From Euperipatoides rowelli (lineage: Eukaryota; Onychophora; Udeonychophora; Euonychophora; Peripatopsidae): a stretch of 10,199 nucleotides of DNA. The notes under the pieces are model-generated. The model was not told the origin of the DNA, ran no database searches, and was given only the letters and a program-made list of their open reading frames with translations. Within the stretch, counting starts at the first letter, position 1, and the number at the start of each line of letters is the position of its first letter. Positions 1 to 7,918 of this stretch are shown here, piece by piece. Both the position numbers and the translations under genes were made by a program. The stretch is from assembly GCA_003024985.2 (NCBI GenBank), contig PXIH01S0006565.1; one strand, given 5' to 3'.

Positions 1-589
1 TGTATGTGTAGGCAAACAATTGTCAGAGGATGAGCAGAAGAATTGTCTGACAGTTACTCATTAAAACAGATTTCATTTTATTTTTTTATTATTATTATTG
101 CCTTATTTTTCTTTAATATTTAAATAAGACAATTTTGTTGTCATACATTATTGAAACTAAAAATTAAATTATTTAAAAAATCTTTTTTTCCCCGTTTTTA
201 TTGTATTAAGTTCTACTTTTAATATTTTAAATTAGTAAACTAAACGATAAGGTCATCAATTAAAATCTACTGCAGATTTACTGTTAGTAATTTTCTGGAA
301 TTTGTTTGTTGAAAATTAAACTATTATAAATGAATAAAGGTCTGACAGCATCCCATTAAATGCTGCAATGGCTTTAAGCCATGGACTAAAGAGACATGAA
401 GTCATTTCCTTTCCATATGTAAAAAACTGAGAGAGAAAAATTATGGGGAATAGTAATAATTTACTGTAATATAGGTAAACATTCTTCAATATTAAGTATT
501 GCCTTTAAAATATTTAAAATAAATTAACCTAAAGCTTCTTTTAGAATCGATCCTAACATTGTTGTAAGATGCACAAATTAAGCACTTAT
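1..589. other. AT-rich non-coding flank
   Basis: No supported gene, RNA or mobile-element signature is visible here. The stretch is strongly A/T-rich with several homopolymer runs. The only small structure noted is a palindrome at 368-382 (ATGGCTT, one base, AAGCCAT). Nothing suggests coding on either strand. Confidence 0.6.
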
Positions 590-1250
590 CATTGTTATTA
601 TTATTCGTTTATTATTAATCCAAACCAAGTACAATATAATCAAGTATAGAGGCCTAGCCCAAAAGGATGTGGCCTCTATTTACATACTAAAAGAAATAAA
701 ATAAAAATTGATTCTCAAAAATATTTACACAGAAATATTTACAGTTAAAATAAAAAGTTCATTAGAAGTTCAGAAAAACCTCAGCATTCTTAAAGTCCTC
801 TATACAATAATAGTCCAGATGAAAACTATTAACTTATAAAGTTAAAAGTCCGTAAGGCTTGAAAAACACATCAATCTATCCAAAACGTCAGCGTACGGCT
901 TGACACCAATCCATCCAAAACGTTAGCGTGAGATATCCACAACCTCCAAGGAACTTAAAATTAAATATAATACAGGCAGAAATTCCAGCCCATTCATAAT
1001 TAAAAACTCATAAGCGAACTAAAAAGAACTATAGATGTTAAGAAATCTTCACCATCCATCACGACCATCAAACAGGATACAGTAACCGCTCGATCAGGGC
1101 CTTGACCGAAGTAAAACAATCAACATGCGCGCCTCAACATTCCAACCATAATTCAGCCGACTGCCTCATGATCGGTCCATATAGATGAATATCCATTTGC
1201 ACAACATGACACTGATGTGAAATTCTGCATCACAGATAAAAAAAAATAAT
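590..1250 (-). mobile_element. Possible 3' end of a LINE-type (non-LTR) element
   Basis: Read on the minus strand, this region ends in an AATAAA signal (plus-strand 608-613) followed at once by a short AAT-repeat tail (plus-strand about 594-605). Many CR1/L2/Jockey-like non-LTR retrotransposons end in just this way, with a simple-repeat tail and not a pure poly(A). Upstream on the minus strand the DNA is non-coding, as expected for a 3' untranslated region, and contains an imperfect internal tandem duplication (851-926). A hairpin-like pair of GAGGCC and GGCCTC lies near the tail, around 649-677. No reverse transcriptase ORF was found, so the clade is unknown and the upstream limit (about 1250) is arbitrary. 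It could equally be unrelated host DNA with a chance tail. Confidence 0.35.
851..926. repeat. Imperfect tandem duplication, about 35-41 bp unit
   Basis: Two neighbouring units, 851-891 and 892-926, both begin CGTAMGGCTTGA and both contain ATCYATCCAAAACGTYAG. The second unit lacks about six bases near its start. The substitutions between the copies suggest an old duplication. It lies inside the suspected LINE 3' untranslated region, where short internal duplications are common. Confidence 0.6.
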
Positions 1251-1774
1251 ATAAATAAGTTAAAACTAAAAAGAAAACTAATAACAAAAAGCAACAAAGG
1301 CTGCCACCGGCACCCTAGCGGATAATCATAATGAATAAAATAAGTTAAATTTTAAATGAATTTAGATGATTTATATAAAAATATTGCATTGGCACCAAAT
1401 GACACCAGACCTCTGAAACTTGGAAAAAAATAATAAAATTGTCCTTGGCACCAGGTATGACTTTTAGTGCCAAACAAATTCTAAATGTTGGCACCAAGGC
1501 AAACTTGCTTGGACAACCCCTGACAAGTAAAGACCAGAATCCACCAGACCACCAAACAAGCAAGCACTTCCTGTCTGACCCCTGAGCAATCTATCTACCT
1601 CACCAATATGAGGCTGAGCCTCCACCTGGCCTATAATTCTGACCGCCAAAAAAGACGGACCAAATGGTAAGCCAAAAGGTCTATTGGCTCTATCATTGGT
1701 CAAAACAATGATGAAAAGAACCAATAGTAGTAAGACCATTGTACCAGTAAATCCTGCTGAATCCTTTTACTGAC

Positions 1775-1781
1775 TATAAAA
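1775..1781 (+). promoter_or_regulatory. TATA box of the LTR promoter
   Basis: TATAAAA lies in the moderately GC-rich part of the presumed LTR. Transcription would be expected to start about 25-30 bases downstream, near 1800-1810. A TCAGTT initiator-like hexamer at 1791 is too close to be its normal partner. The start site is not proven. Confidence 0.5.
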
Positions 1782-1823
1782 GCCAAAGGATCAGTTCTTG
1801 AGTTCCACCAGTGTATCAACAGC

Positions 1824-2022
1824 CAGGGTAATATACCCTGCTCAACATTTGTTCCTGCCAGGGTTAAGCCCTGTATTCCAGCCTAGGTTATTCCTAGTAA
1901 CTAGTAGTATCCCAAATCAGTAATCTTATCTTAGCCTACAGTGTGGCTTTAAATTAGTACAAGCTTAGTCAGAAGCCTGATCGGCTTACTAATATCCAGT
2001 TACCCAGGCTAACATAAGAGCC
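1824..2022 (+). repeat. Cluster of short hairpins in the R/U5 leader
   Basis: Consecutive perfect stems are seen: CAGGGTA/TACCCTG (1824-1840, 3-base loop), CAGGG/CCCTG (1859-1873, 5-base loop), CTAGG/CCTAG (1883-1897, 5-base loop), AGCC/GGCT (1933-1948, 8-base loop), AAGCC/GGCTT (1973-1987, 5-base loop) and GGCT/AGCC (2007-2022, 8-base loop). The first three share a CCAGGGT-like left arm, as if derived from one unit. The location just after the expected transcription start suggests a structured RNA leader, perhaps for packaging, primer placement or translation control; that role is inference. Confidence 0.55.
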
Positions 2023-2343
2023 GTCATTGGCCAGAAATAACTCTCCCTTATCCAAATAGTCAAGGTGTGATAGGTTGCCATTCACAATCCTTACAAGAAA
2101 GGAGAAGACATCTGAAATACCGGTAATGTAAATACTGCTTACAAATTATATTACTGCAATAACATTTCAATATTTTGTTTTCATCTCCTAAAGATCATGA
2201 TCCAAACTGAAATCAGCTCACACACACCAAATGTATTTTTCCTTATTATGAGCATATAATTGTAATTGTGTTTTTTTGTAATATCATATCTTTTCATAAG
2301 CATACTATCATATTACTCTTACCAGATATATATTTTATCTCAG

Positions 2344-2349
2344 AATAAA
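2344..2349 (+). terminator. Candidate polyadenylation signal in the LTR
   Basis: AATAAA followed within 25-60 bases by T-rich sequence and a GTCTGA/TCAGAC hairpin (2389-2408). In a complete element the matching copy in the 3' LTR would set the RNA end. Taken with the predicted start near 1805, it implies an unusually long R region, so it may not be the real signal. Confidence 0.35.
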
Positions 2350-2503
2350 TGATGTTCCTCAGTTACATTTTGTTCTTGGTTTCTTTTTGTCTGAATATCA
2401 TATCAGACAGCTCAGGGTATTATGGGAGTAAAAACACTCTGGTCACTAATTTTCTCTCTCAGGCTGATATTCTACATTAGTAGCATATCAGGCCTTGCAT
2501 TAT

Positions 2504-2521
2504 TGGCGCAGATCGGTAAAA
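2504..2521 (+). promoter_or_regulatory. Primer-binding site (PBS)
   Basis: The sequence TGGCGCAGATCGGTAAAA begins with TGG, the complement of a tRNA CCA end, and sits where minus-strand DNA synthesis would be primed, just after the LTR and about 330 bases before gag. Its TGGCGCAG start resembles the sites of insect gypsy-group elements such as 17.6 and 297, which are reported to use tRNA-Ser. The exact tRNA here was not determined. Confidence 0.6.
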
Positions 2522-2854
2522 GTTGGGCTATCAGAGTGATATCTGGCACGGAGAAACAAAGAATCCATTTTCTTTTTTCAATTTTTTTTTTTTTGTTGTT
2601 GTCCACCATTTTGGAAACGAAAGAATAGCGTAAAAAGTCTAGCCACACCACCGATAAAATAAGAATTATTTCTCATTCAGTGCAATAAGTAAATGTTATA
2701 TTTGATTAACCTATTTCATTTTTTTATTTTTTCATAATTTTTTACCTTATTTCTACAAATTGGAAATTTAGTGTAAAAATCAAAAGTTTTCCAGAATTTC
2801 TCTCTTTATTTTCCATATTTTTTTTAAATTTGTAGAGTAACGTTTAAATTTAAA
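2522..2854 (+). other. Untranslated leader between PBS and gag
   Basis: About 330 bases of T-rich, A/T-rich sequence with no coding signature. In a working element it would hold packaging and splice-donor signals, but none is convincing here. A short forward ORF that crosses the LTR/PBS junction (2422-2628) is dismissed because it spans a non-coding landmark and has only hydrophobic low-complexity content. Confidence 0.55.
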
Positions 2855-3987
2855 ATGGCAACTGGCGGTGCTAAACCAGCACTCAGGAGTGATACAAAAA
2901 ATTTGGTAGAAACTCAAGACATAGTAGAATCTGGACAGCTACTCCGCCATATATAAATAAGTTAGATGAAAAGAAAGAAATAGATATAATTAATACTATA
3001 CCAGTAGAATTAGATGATAAATCACAAGATAAATTTGCATTTTTCGAGGGTCCGGAATATTATCAGGATTCCGACTCAGGCTCCCCAGCTAATAGAAAAG
3101 TTAAAATGGTGTAAGATGTAGACAGTAATCTACCCATTCAAAATGAAACACCCTCAATAAATCAACCCACCCCAGATCAAAATTTATTGCTGAACCTCCA
3201 GCTAATGTTTAGCAATATGATGAACCAATAAAACTCTCAAATAAAAAATAGTTTAGAACAACAAAAAGAAGATTTATCTGGTAAATTAGACCAACAAGGC
3301 TCAAAATTATCTAGTAAACTAGACTGACTTTCCGGTTCAGTAGATACTTTTAAGAGTGAAATAGCGCTGGTAAAAGAAGAAATCAATGAAAGATCTATTA
3401 TCAATGAAACTAGAATTTCACTCTTGGAGGATAAAATCAATAAAATAGAATCAAAAAACGATAAAAAATTATTATGTCGGATAGCCTATCCATTATTGGC
3501 GCTAAGAATATATTAAATGATAGCCCAACTCTCCCTAAACAAAGTACAACTAACCAAGATTCAGAAATTAAAGATAATAAAAGAAATCAAAATGCTGTTA
3601 TTAATATGGGAAAAATCCCAAAATTACCTATATTTGACGGCAACTACTTTATCCCGACCATATTTTTAACAAAAGCTAAAGTGATTGGTTGCTAGGAATC
3701 AAACCTCCTTTTACTTCATTTTAGGAACTAAAATCCAGTTTTATAAACCAGTGGCAGACTCCATTTTCTATGCAAAAGCGTATTAGCGAATGGAAAGAAT
3801 TAACAGTCACAAAAAATGCGGATATTGAGGCTTTTGTACTAAAGGGACTTAAACTTTTAGAGGAAATTTATCCCCACTATTCCTTCCAACAAACTGCGGA
3901 GGAAATTATTGTAAAATTACCTTGGAAAATCAAGGAGCCTCTCATGCAAAAATTTACAACAATAAATTGTGAAAAGCAACTTTTATA

Positions 3988-4024
3988 GGCCATTCAGCAG
4001 ACTCTCAGAGTCTGCTGAATGGCC
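3988..4024. repeat. Perfect 18-bp inverted repeat with 1-base centre
   Basis: The 18-base arm at 3988-4005 (begins GGCCATTCAG) is matched exactly by its reverse complement at 4007-4024, around a single C at 4006. It lies inside gag at a point where the coding frame changes. Upstream codons match in one frame up to the right arm, and downstream codons (AEWPPQIEN) match in another, a shift consistent with one extra base in the right arm. No comparable palindrome was found elsewhere in the window. Confidence 0.9.
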
Positions 4025-4294
4025 ACCTCAAATAGAAAATCGTGAGGAAAATAGGCAAAATTATAATAATAACCCTAACTCATACCAACAAAACAATAAT
4101 TATAGAGGGAATAATAATAATAATTATAGGAATTTTCAAACGAACAGAAATAGATACAATAATAGGGGTAGAGGCAATAACTATAGAGGAAATAATTATA
4201 GAGAAGATCGGGGCAGATGGAATAACAACCCCAATCAACCTGAAAACGAGGCTAATACACAGCAACAAGTTGTAAACCCCGAAACAAGCAATTC

Positions 4295-4301
4295 TTTAAA
4301 C
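4295..4301 (+). promoter_or_regulatory. Candidate -1 ribosomal frameshift site (TTTAAAC)
   Basis: The heptamer T-TTA-AAC is in phase with the gag tail (codons TCT TTA AAC GTA TAG), two codons before the gag stop at 4305-4307. U-UUA-AAC is a known strong eukaryotic -1 slippery sequence. A possible downstream stem pairs AGGGCTGG (4319-4326) with CCAG (4332-4335) and CCCT (4342-4345) around a six-T bulge, but its 17-base spacer is longer than the usual 5-9. The -1 frame is open only to about 4375. Protease continues in the third frame, so another indel between 4308 and 4375 must be assumed. Confidence 0.5.
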
Positions 4302-4770
4302 GTATAGACTCGAAACTAAGGGCTGGGCTATCCAGTTTTTTCCCTCAAACCTCCCTCAAATTAACAGTATAGATAATAAAACAATATTAAAAAATGATCT
4401 GAGAACCCCTTGTTTTTATATTTCAATCGAAAATATTAAAATTAAAGCTAGAGATGACACCGGAAGTAACGTTACAGTAATCAACAGGACACTATTAAAA
4501 ACCATACTAGAACCAAATAAAGGAATTATCACTACAGTCTACATCATATAAAAATAGATTACAATTGGCTATTGTGGCCAATGAATCTAACACAAACAGC
4601 ATTGCCACACTAAATATAAAAATAAACGAAGATACCTTTTCTCAGGAAGTCATCAGGGTCACCGGACTGGCTCAAGACCTGTTGTTAGGACTAGACTTTC
4701 TAGGGAAGCATGCCATTGCGATCAATTTACTTAAAAATCGTATGGAATGGTTATCCAATGGTAAAGTAGG
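4300..4770 (+). pseudogene. pol: pol: aspartic protease domain (broken)
   Basis: The protease would cut Gag and Gag-Pol in the particle and works as a homodimer. The active-site motif DTGSN is encoded at 4456-4470 in a frame open from 4300 to the TAA at 4549; it is preceded by ARD where the family usually has hydrophobic residues. The C-terminal signature LLLGLDFL (4679-4702), like the ILGxDFL of retroviral-type proteases, lies in a different frame, open from about 4530 to 5161, so one indel near 4520-4550 splits the domain. The order DTG, then about 75 codons, then LGxDFL fits the family. The ORF with the second half starts with no good ATG, as expected inside a polyprotein. Confidence 0.75.
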
Positions 4771-5147
4771 CAAAATAGATTTTCTTTACGAAAATAAAAA
4801 TAAAAATTCCCGTGAAATAAATACTCTAAGTAAACTGACCCCAGGAAATTTAATAGCTGCCAACAGCGACATCTGGGAGGATTTTGCTGAGTGCATCCCT
4901 GACAACAGCTTGATTGATAGTTCGGATGATAAAGAATCAATAGAAATCTTGGAAGAAATTAGTAATGACGAGCCATCCAATAGAAATTCAGCAATAATAC
5001 CTAAAAATATAAATGATTTCTGGCTCCCATATGTTAGAGAAAATATACAAATTAATTTTATTAAACAAAAAGAAATTACTATATACCATTTAAAGATAAT
5101 TACAACAAATTGTAGGAAAGCCTACTCTATTAAACCAAGGACAAAAC
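4771..5147 (+). pseudogene. pol: pol: acidic linker between protease and reverse transcriptase
   Basis: About 120 codons stay open in the frame of the protease C-terminus up to the TAA at 5159-5161. The predicted peptide is rich in Asn, Asp, Glu, Ser and Ile (for example SSDDKESIEILEEISNDE) and shows no catalytic motif. Spacer segments of this kind occur between protease and reverse transcriptase in gypsy-like Pol proteins. The frame then changes at about 5126-5147, where the reverse transcriptase N-terminus becomes readable. It is probably a flexible tether with no enzymatic role of its own. Confidence 0.5.
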
Positions 5148-5943
5148 AAAGATTTATATAAATTCCTAAATGACCACGAAAAATATTTCGGCGAGATTCC
5201 GGGGCTAACTAAAGTAATCTACCACACAATTAATACTGGGAATTCTGAACCATTAGTGAGGAAAAGATACCCCATATCTCCAGAAAAATCAGCAGTAATA
5301 AATGCTGAAATAAATAAAATGTTGGAATTAGGCTTGATTGAAGAGAGTATATCGCCATGGTGCTCACCTGTACATTTAGTTAAAAAAAAAAGATGGTACA
5401 TATCGATTCTGTATCGATTACAGGCACTTAAATGCCATTACATTAAGTGATCAATTTCCTATGCCCGATATGAGGGATATTTTAAGTTCTCTGCAAGGAT
5501 GCAAATACTATTCTAGCTTGGACTTAACCATGGGCTCTGGCAATGCCCCATGAACCCTCGGGACATACTGTAGCTAAAACGGCGTTTGCATGTAATAAAT
5601 GACTATTTCAATTTTTGAGGNTGCCCTTTGGCTTAAAAAACTGCTCCAGCAACTTTCAATCGATTGATGAGCAAAGTTTTAAACCGTGTACTAGGCAAAT
5701 GTGCTTTTTCATATTTAGACGATGTAATTGTCTTTTCAAGAACATTCGATGATCACTTGCGAGACCTAGAAAAAGTTTTAAATTTATTATATAACAATGG
5801 CCTTTTAATTAAGTTAAAAAAGAGTCAATTTTGCAAAGATAATTTTAAATTTCTTGGCTGCATCATAAGTAATGGGGAGATATTAATTGATAAAGACAAA
5901 ATTAAGTCAATAGAGCAATATAGAGCCCCAACAAACCTTAAAG
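5145..5943 (+). pseudogene. pol: pol: reverse transcriptase domain (broken)
   Basis: It would copy the element RNA into DNA. Readable blocks in order are: VRKRYPISPE and LGLIEESISPW (5253-5360), the entry of the family; FCIDYR (5407-5424) in a new frame after a 10-A run at 5382-5391; SSLDLT, holding the first catalytic Asp (5521-5523); FLR-PFGLKN (5612-5641), with one ambiguous base at 5621 that leaves the residue Met, Leu or Val; and FSYLDDVIVFS, with the catalytic YLDD at 5712-5723. Frame changes occur near 5385, 5535-5570, 5642 and 5945, and stops fall at 5551 and 5600. The block order and spacing are those of Ty3/gypsy reverse transcriptases. The domain is dead, although both catalytic signatures survive. 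Confidence 0.9.
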
Positions 5944-6480
5944 AACACAAGCATTCTTAGGCATAGGAGGTTGGCTTAGACGTCATATTTAAGACTATGC
6001 ACAAATAACCAGGCCACTAATTCAACTGTCAGGTAAAAATCCTAAGAAAGAGTTTAAATGGACTCAAGCCTGCCAGGAATCATTTCTGGCTGTAAAAAAA
6101 GCTATAATTAAAGAAAACAACTCTCTAGCCTTACCTGATTTTAAGAAAGAATTCATAATTTATTTGGACGCGTGTAACTCGGGCATCGGAGGATATTTAG
6201 CACAAGAAAACGAGGATGGCTCGTTAAAAATAATTGAATATGCCAGCCGTGTTCTAAAGAAAGTAGATTTAAATTATGCCATCTCTGAAAAAGAATGCTT
6301 AGCCCTTATTTTTGTATTCATAAATTCAGACCATACATACAGTCCTCAAAATTTATAATATACACAGATCACACGGCTCTCAAATGTCGGTGGTCGCTGG
6401 TGCTTCAGTAATTTTCCTACGAAATAAGATACATTGAGGGGAAAAACAATAAAATTGCAGATGCTTTGTCACATGGCACT
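5944..6480 (+). pseudogene. pol: pol: RT connection and RNase H domain (broken)
   Basis: RNase H degrades the RNA strand of the RNA-DNA hybrid. After a frame change at about 5945 one frame is open to 6358 except for a TAA at 5990. It starts with FLGIGGWLRRHI, the usual end of reverse transcriptase, passes through FKWTQACQESF, and reaches YLDACNSGIGGYL with the first catalytic Asp (6167-6169). The catalytic Glu is in EKECLAL (6293-6295). After an indel near 6340-6355 the third catalytic Asp appears in YTDHTAL (6367-6369), followed by a TAA at 6409 and then YEIRYIEGKNNKIADALS, the standard C-terminal block. The D, E, D residues are intact while the frame is not. Confidence 0.85.
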
Positions 6481-7918
6481 ACAATAAAATCTGATGGGAA
6501 CGAACCCGACCACCTAGATAGGTCTACCATAGCCCCTAGTATTAGCAATATATCAGAAATAAAAATAGAATTTAATAACATTTCTATTCAATTAAAGAAC
6601 AACAATTAAAAGAAAAATGGATTAATGACATGAAAGAACGTGCCTCTAACAAAAAAGAAAAACAATTTAAAAATTATATTATTCAAAACGATTTTCTATA
6701 TTACAAAAATAATCATGATATGGACAATAATTTATTAAGAATTGTTATACCTAGAAAGCTAGTGTATAACGTAATAAGCGAACTTCATGATAAGCCCTCT
6801 AGTGGTCACTTTGGGATAGACAAAACCGTATAGAAAATTAAAAAAAGAGCTTTCTGGCACCTTATGGATATAGATATAGAAATATACATCAAGACATGCA
6901 AAATTTGTCAACTGACAAAGCATACTAATAAAATATTACGTTACCCGATGGTATCTAATTACATCTCAAGGCCCCTCCAAATGGTGAGCATTGATTAGGC
7001 CTACATGGGACCATATAGAAGAAGTAGCTCGGGTAATACCTTTCTTTTAGTAATCATTGACCACTATTCTAAGTGGATCGAGGCTTTTCCTCTCAAAACC
7101 AGCACATCAAAATCTCTGCCAACACGTTCATCAATTCTTTTGTAGATATGGGGTTCCAGAGAAAATATTGTCGGATAATGGACCTCATTTTTTATCCAAA
7201 TTATATGACTTATTAAAAATTTGGACATGTAAACAAAAGTTTACATCTATTAGACATCCACAATCTAACCCAGTAGAAAGATCAAATGGTATACTAAAAC
7301 GATTAATAAAATCTTAGGTGTAAAACTCCCAAACTAATTGGGACAAAAATATACCTGAATTGCTCTTGGCCATGAGATCAAATTTTAGCCTTGCAAAGTT
7401 GTTTCTTGGTAGAGAGTTAAGACTCCCTTGGGATTGTATAAATGACACCCAAAAGTAGAGATTAAGGCTATTGAAACTAACGTTGTAGAAAAAGAGATCA
7501 AGATTGAAAAAATTGCTGAGTTGAGAAAAATATGGTAAAAAATAAAACTCTTCAAAAAGAAAATTAAGACAAAAAATCATCCATACGTAGCTTTTATATA
7601 GGGAACAAAGTCAAAGTTTTTAATTATGTACAATCTTGCCTCGAAAAAAGGCATCAGTGCAGGGCTAGCATAAAAATGGAAGGGTCCATTAAGACTAAAA
7701 TAAACAATCTGGTATATGAGCTCCAAGACACGGACAACAAGTCTATTGGGAAATGGAACATATGCCAGATCGATAAATTCAATGAAAGAGATATAGAATT
7801 ACAGGTGGCTGAGACCCAAGTCAAAGAGCCTGTAGTTGAGAGACCATATGTTCACAAGCACAATTATAACACAGGCAGCAAAACTAAAGCTGCTGCAGCT
7901 AGAAAGTGGATGTCATGA
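6481..7918 (+). pseudogene. pol: pol: integrase domain with GPY/F-like module (broken)
   Basis: Integrase inserts the cDNA into the host chromosome. The zinc-binding HHCC module is complete: His codons at 6786 and 6807, Cys codons at 6897 and 6906 (TCKICQ). The catalytic core shows Asp in MVSID (6993-6995), LLVIIDHYSKWIEAFPL, Asp in SDNGPHF (7174-7176) and Glu in NPVERSNG (7276-7278). The last two have 33 residues between them where 35 is usual. Stops lie at 6831, 6996, 7335, 7456, 7536 and 7671, and frame changes near 6605, 7105, 7143, 7310, 7338, 7454 and 7690. The C-terminal part reads WDKNIPELLLAMRS, LGRELRLPWD, KWKGP (7674-7688) and INNLVYEL, matching the GPY/F module seen in many Ty3/gypsy integrases. 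Pol ends at TGA 7916-7918. Confidence 0.85.

Larger units (their letters stand above)
1486..2503 (+). repeat. Probable 5' LTR (left end uncertain)
   Basis: The right end is set by the primer-binding site starting at 2504. The left end is a guess at a TG dinucleotide at 1487, where sequence becomes visibly less A/T-rich than the flank; it could lie earlier, because TTGGCACCA occurs at 1389, 1445 and 1488. Inside are a TATA box (1775), a run of short hairpins (1824-2022), an AATAAA (2344) and a GTCTGA/TCAGAC hairpin (2389-2408). The order is the one expected for U3, R and U5. No second copy exists in the window to confirm the boundaries. Short ORFs crossing this region on either strand look like chance. 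Confidence 0.5.
2855..4307 (+). pseudogene. gag: gag pseudogene of the Ty3/gypsy-like element
   Basis: Gag would form the capsid-like particle and bind the element RNA. The start chosen is the ATG at 2855, with A at -3. The opening 33 codons end at TAA 2954, and coding then continues in another frame to about 3470 with stops at 3112, 3229 and 3325. This part is rich in Lys, Glu, Leu and Ser with a heptad-like pattern (about 3238-3460) suggesting a coiled coil. A second segment (3474-3695) contains KIPKLPIFDGN, like the start of the Gag capsid core (KLPxFDG). A third (about 3725-3988, stop at 3722) is helical and contains EIIVKLPWKIKEPLMQKF. The last segment (about 4025-4307) is an Asn/Arg/Gly/Tyr-rich tail with RGNNY repeats and no CCHC knuckle. 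At least four frameshifts are needed, so it cannot make Gag. The placement before protease supports the call. Confidence 0.75.
1486..7918 (+). mobile_element. Degenerate Ty3/gypsy-like LTR retrotransposon, 3' LTR not found
   Basis: The element has, in order, a probable 5' LTR, a TGGCGC-type primer-binding site, gag, and pol with protease, reverse transcriptase, RNase H and integrase followed by a GPY/F-like module. That domain order defines Ty3/gypsy (Metaviridae) and excludes Ty1/copia, where integrase precedes reverse transcriptase. The lack of a CCHC knuckle in Gag, the primer-binding sequence and a likely -1 frameshift point towards the gypsy/errantivirus side of the group, but this is inference from features and not a phylogeny. 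Multiple stops and indels in both genes show the copy is inactive. No sequence matching the 5' LTR, no polypurine tract and no envelope gene were seen after 7918, so the element is either truncated at its 3' end or the boundary is too decayed to see. Confidence 0.85.

Noticed and set aside
1345-1739. Two overlapping minus-strand ORFs of 72 and 91 codons
   Set aside because: They lie over the presumed LTR/U3 region, have no family signature, and their hydrophobic runs come from A/T-rich sequence.
2504-2560. tRNA gene at the GC-richer patch near the PBS
   Set aside because: No cloverleaf arms or A/B boxes could be built; the patch matches a retrotransposon primer-binding site instead.
2422-2628. 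Forward 68-codon ORF crossing the LTR/PBS junction
   Set aside because: It spans the primer-binding site and ends in a Phe-rich run from a T-tract; no coding support.
4042-4275. Overlapping ORFs on both strands within the gag tail, Ile-rich
   Set aside because: They are other-frame shadows of the Asn-rich AAT/AAC codon run of gag.
4731-4980. Minus-strand ORFs opposite the protease-RT linker
   Set aside because: The forward frame carries the protease C-terminal signature; these are antisense shadows.
5621-5621. The N in the reverse transcriptase as a gap
   Set aside because: The codon phase and family motif FLR-PFGLKN continue across it, so it is one uncertain base and not a gap or duplication.
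7314-7580. Minus-strand 88-codon ORF opposite integrase
   Set aside because: Forward-strand blocks WDKNIPELLLAMRS and LGRELRLPWD identify this as integrase; the antisense frame is Phe/Leu-rich by complement of Lys/Glu codons.
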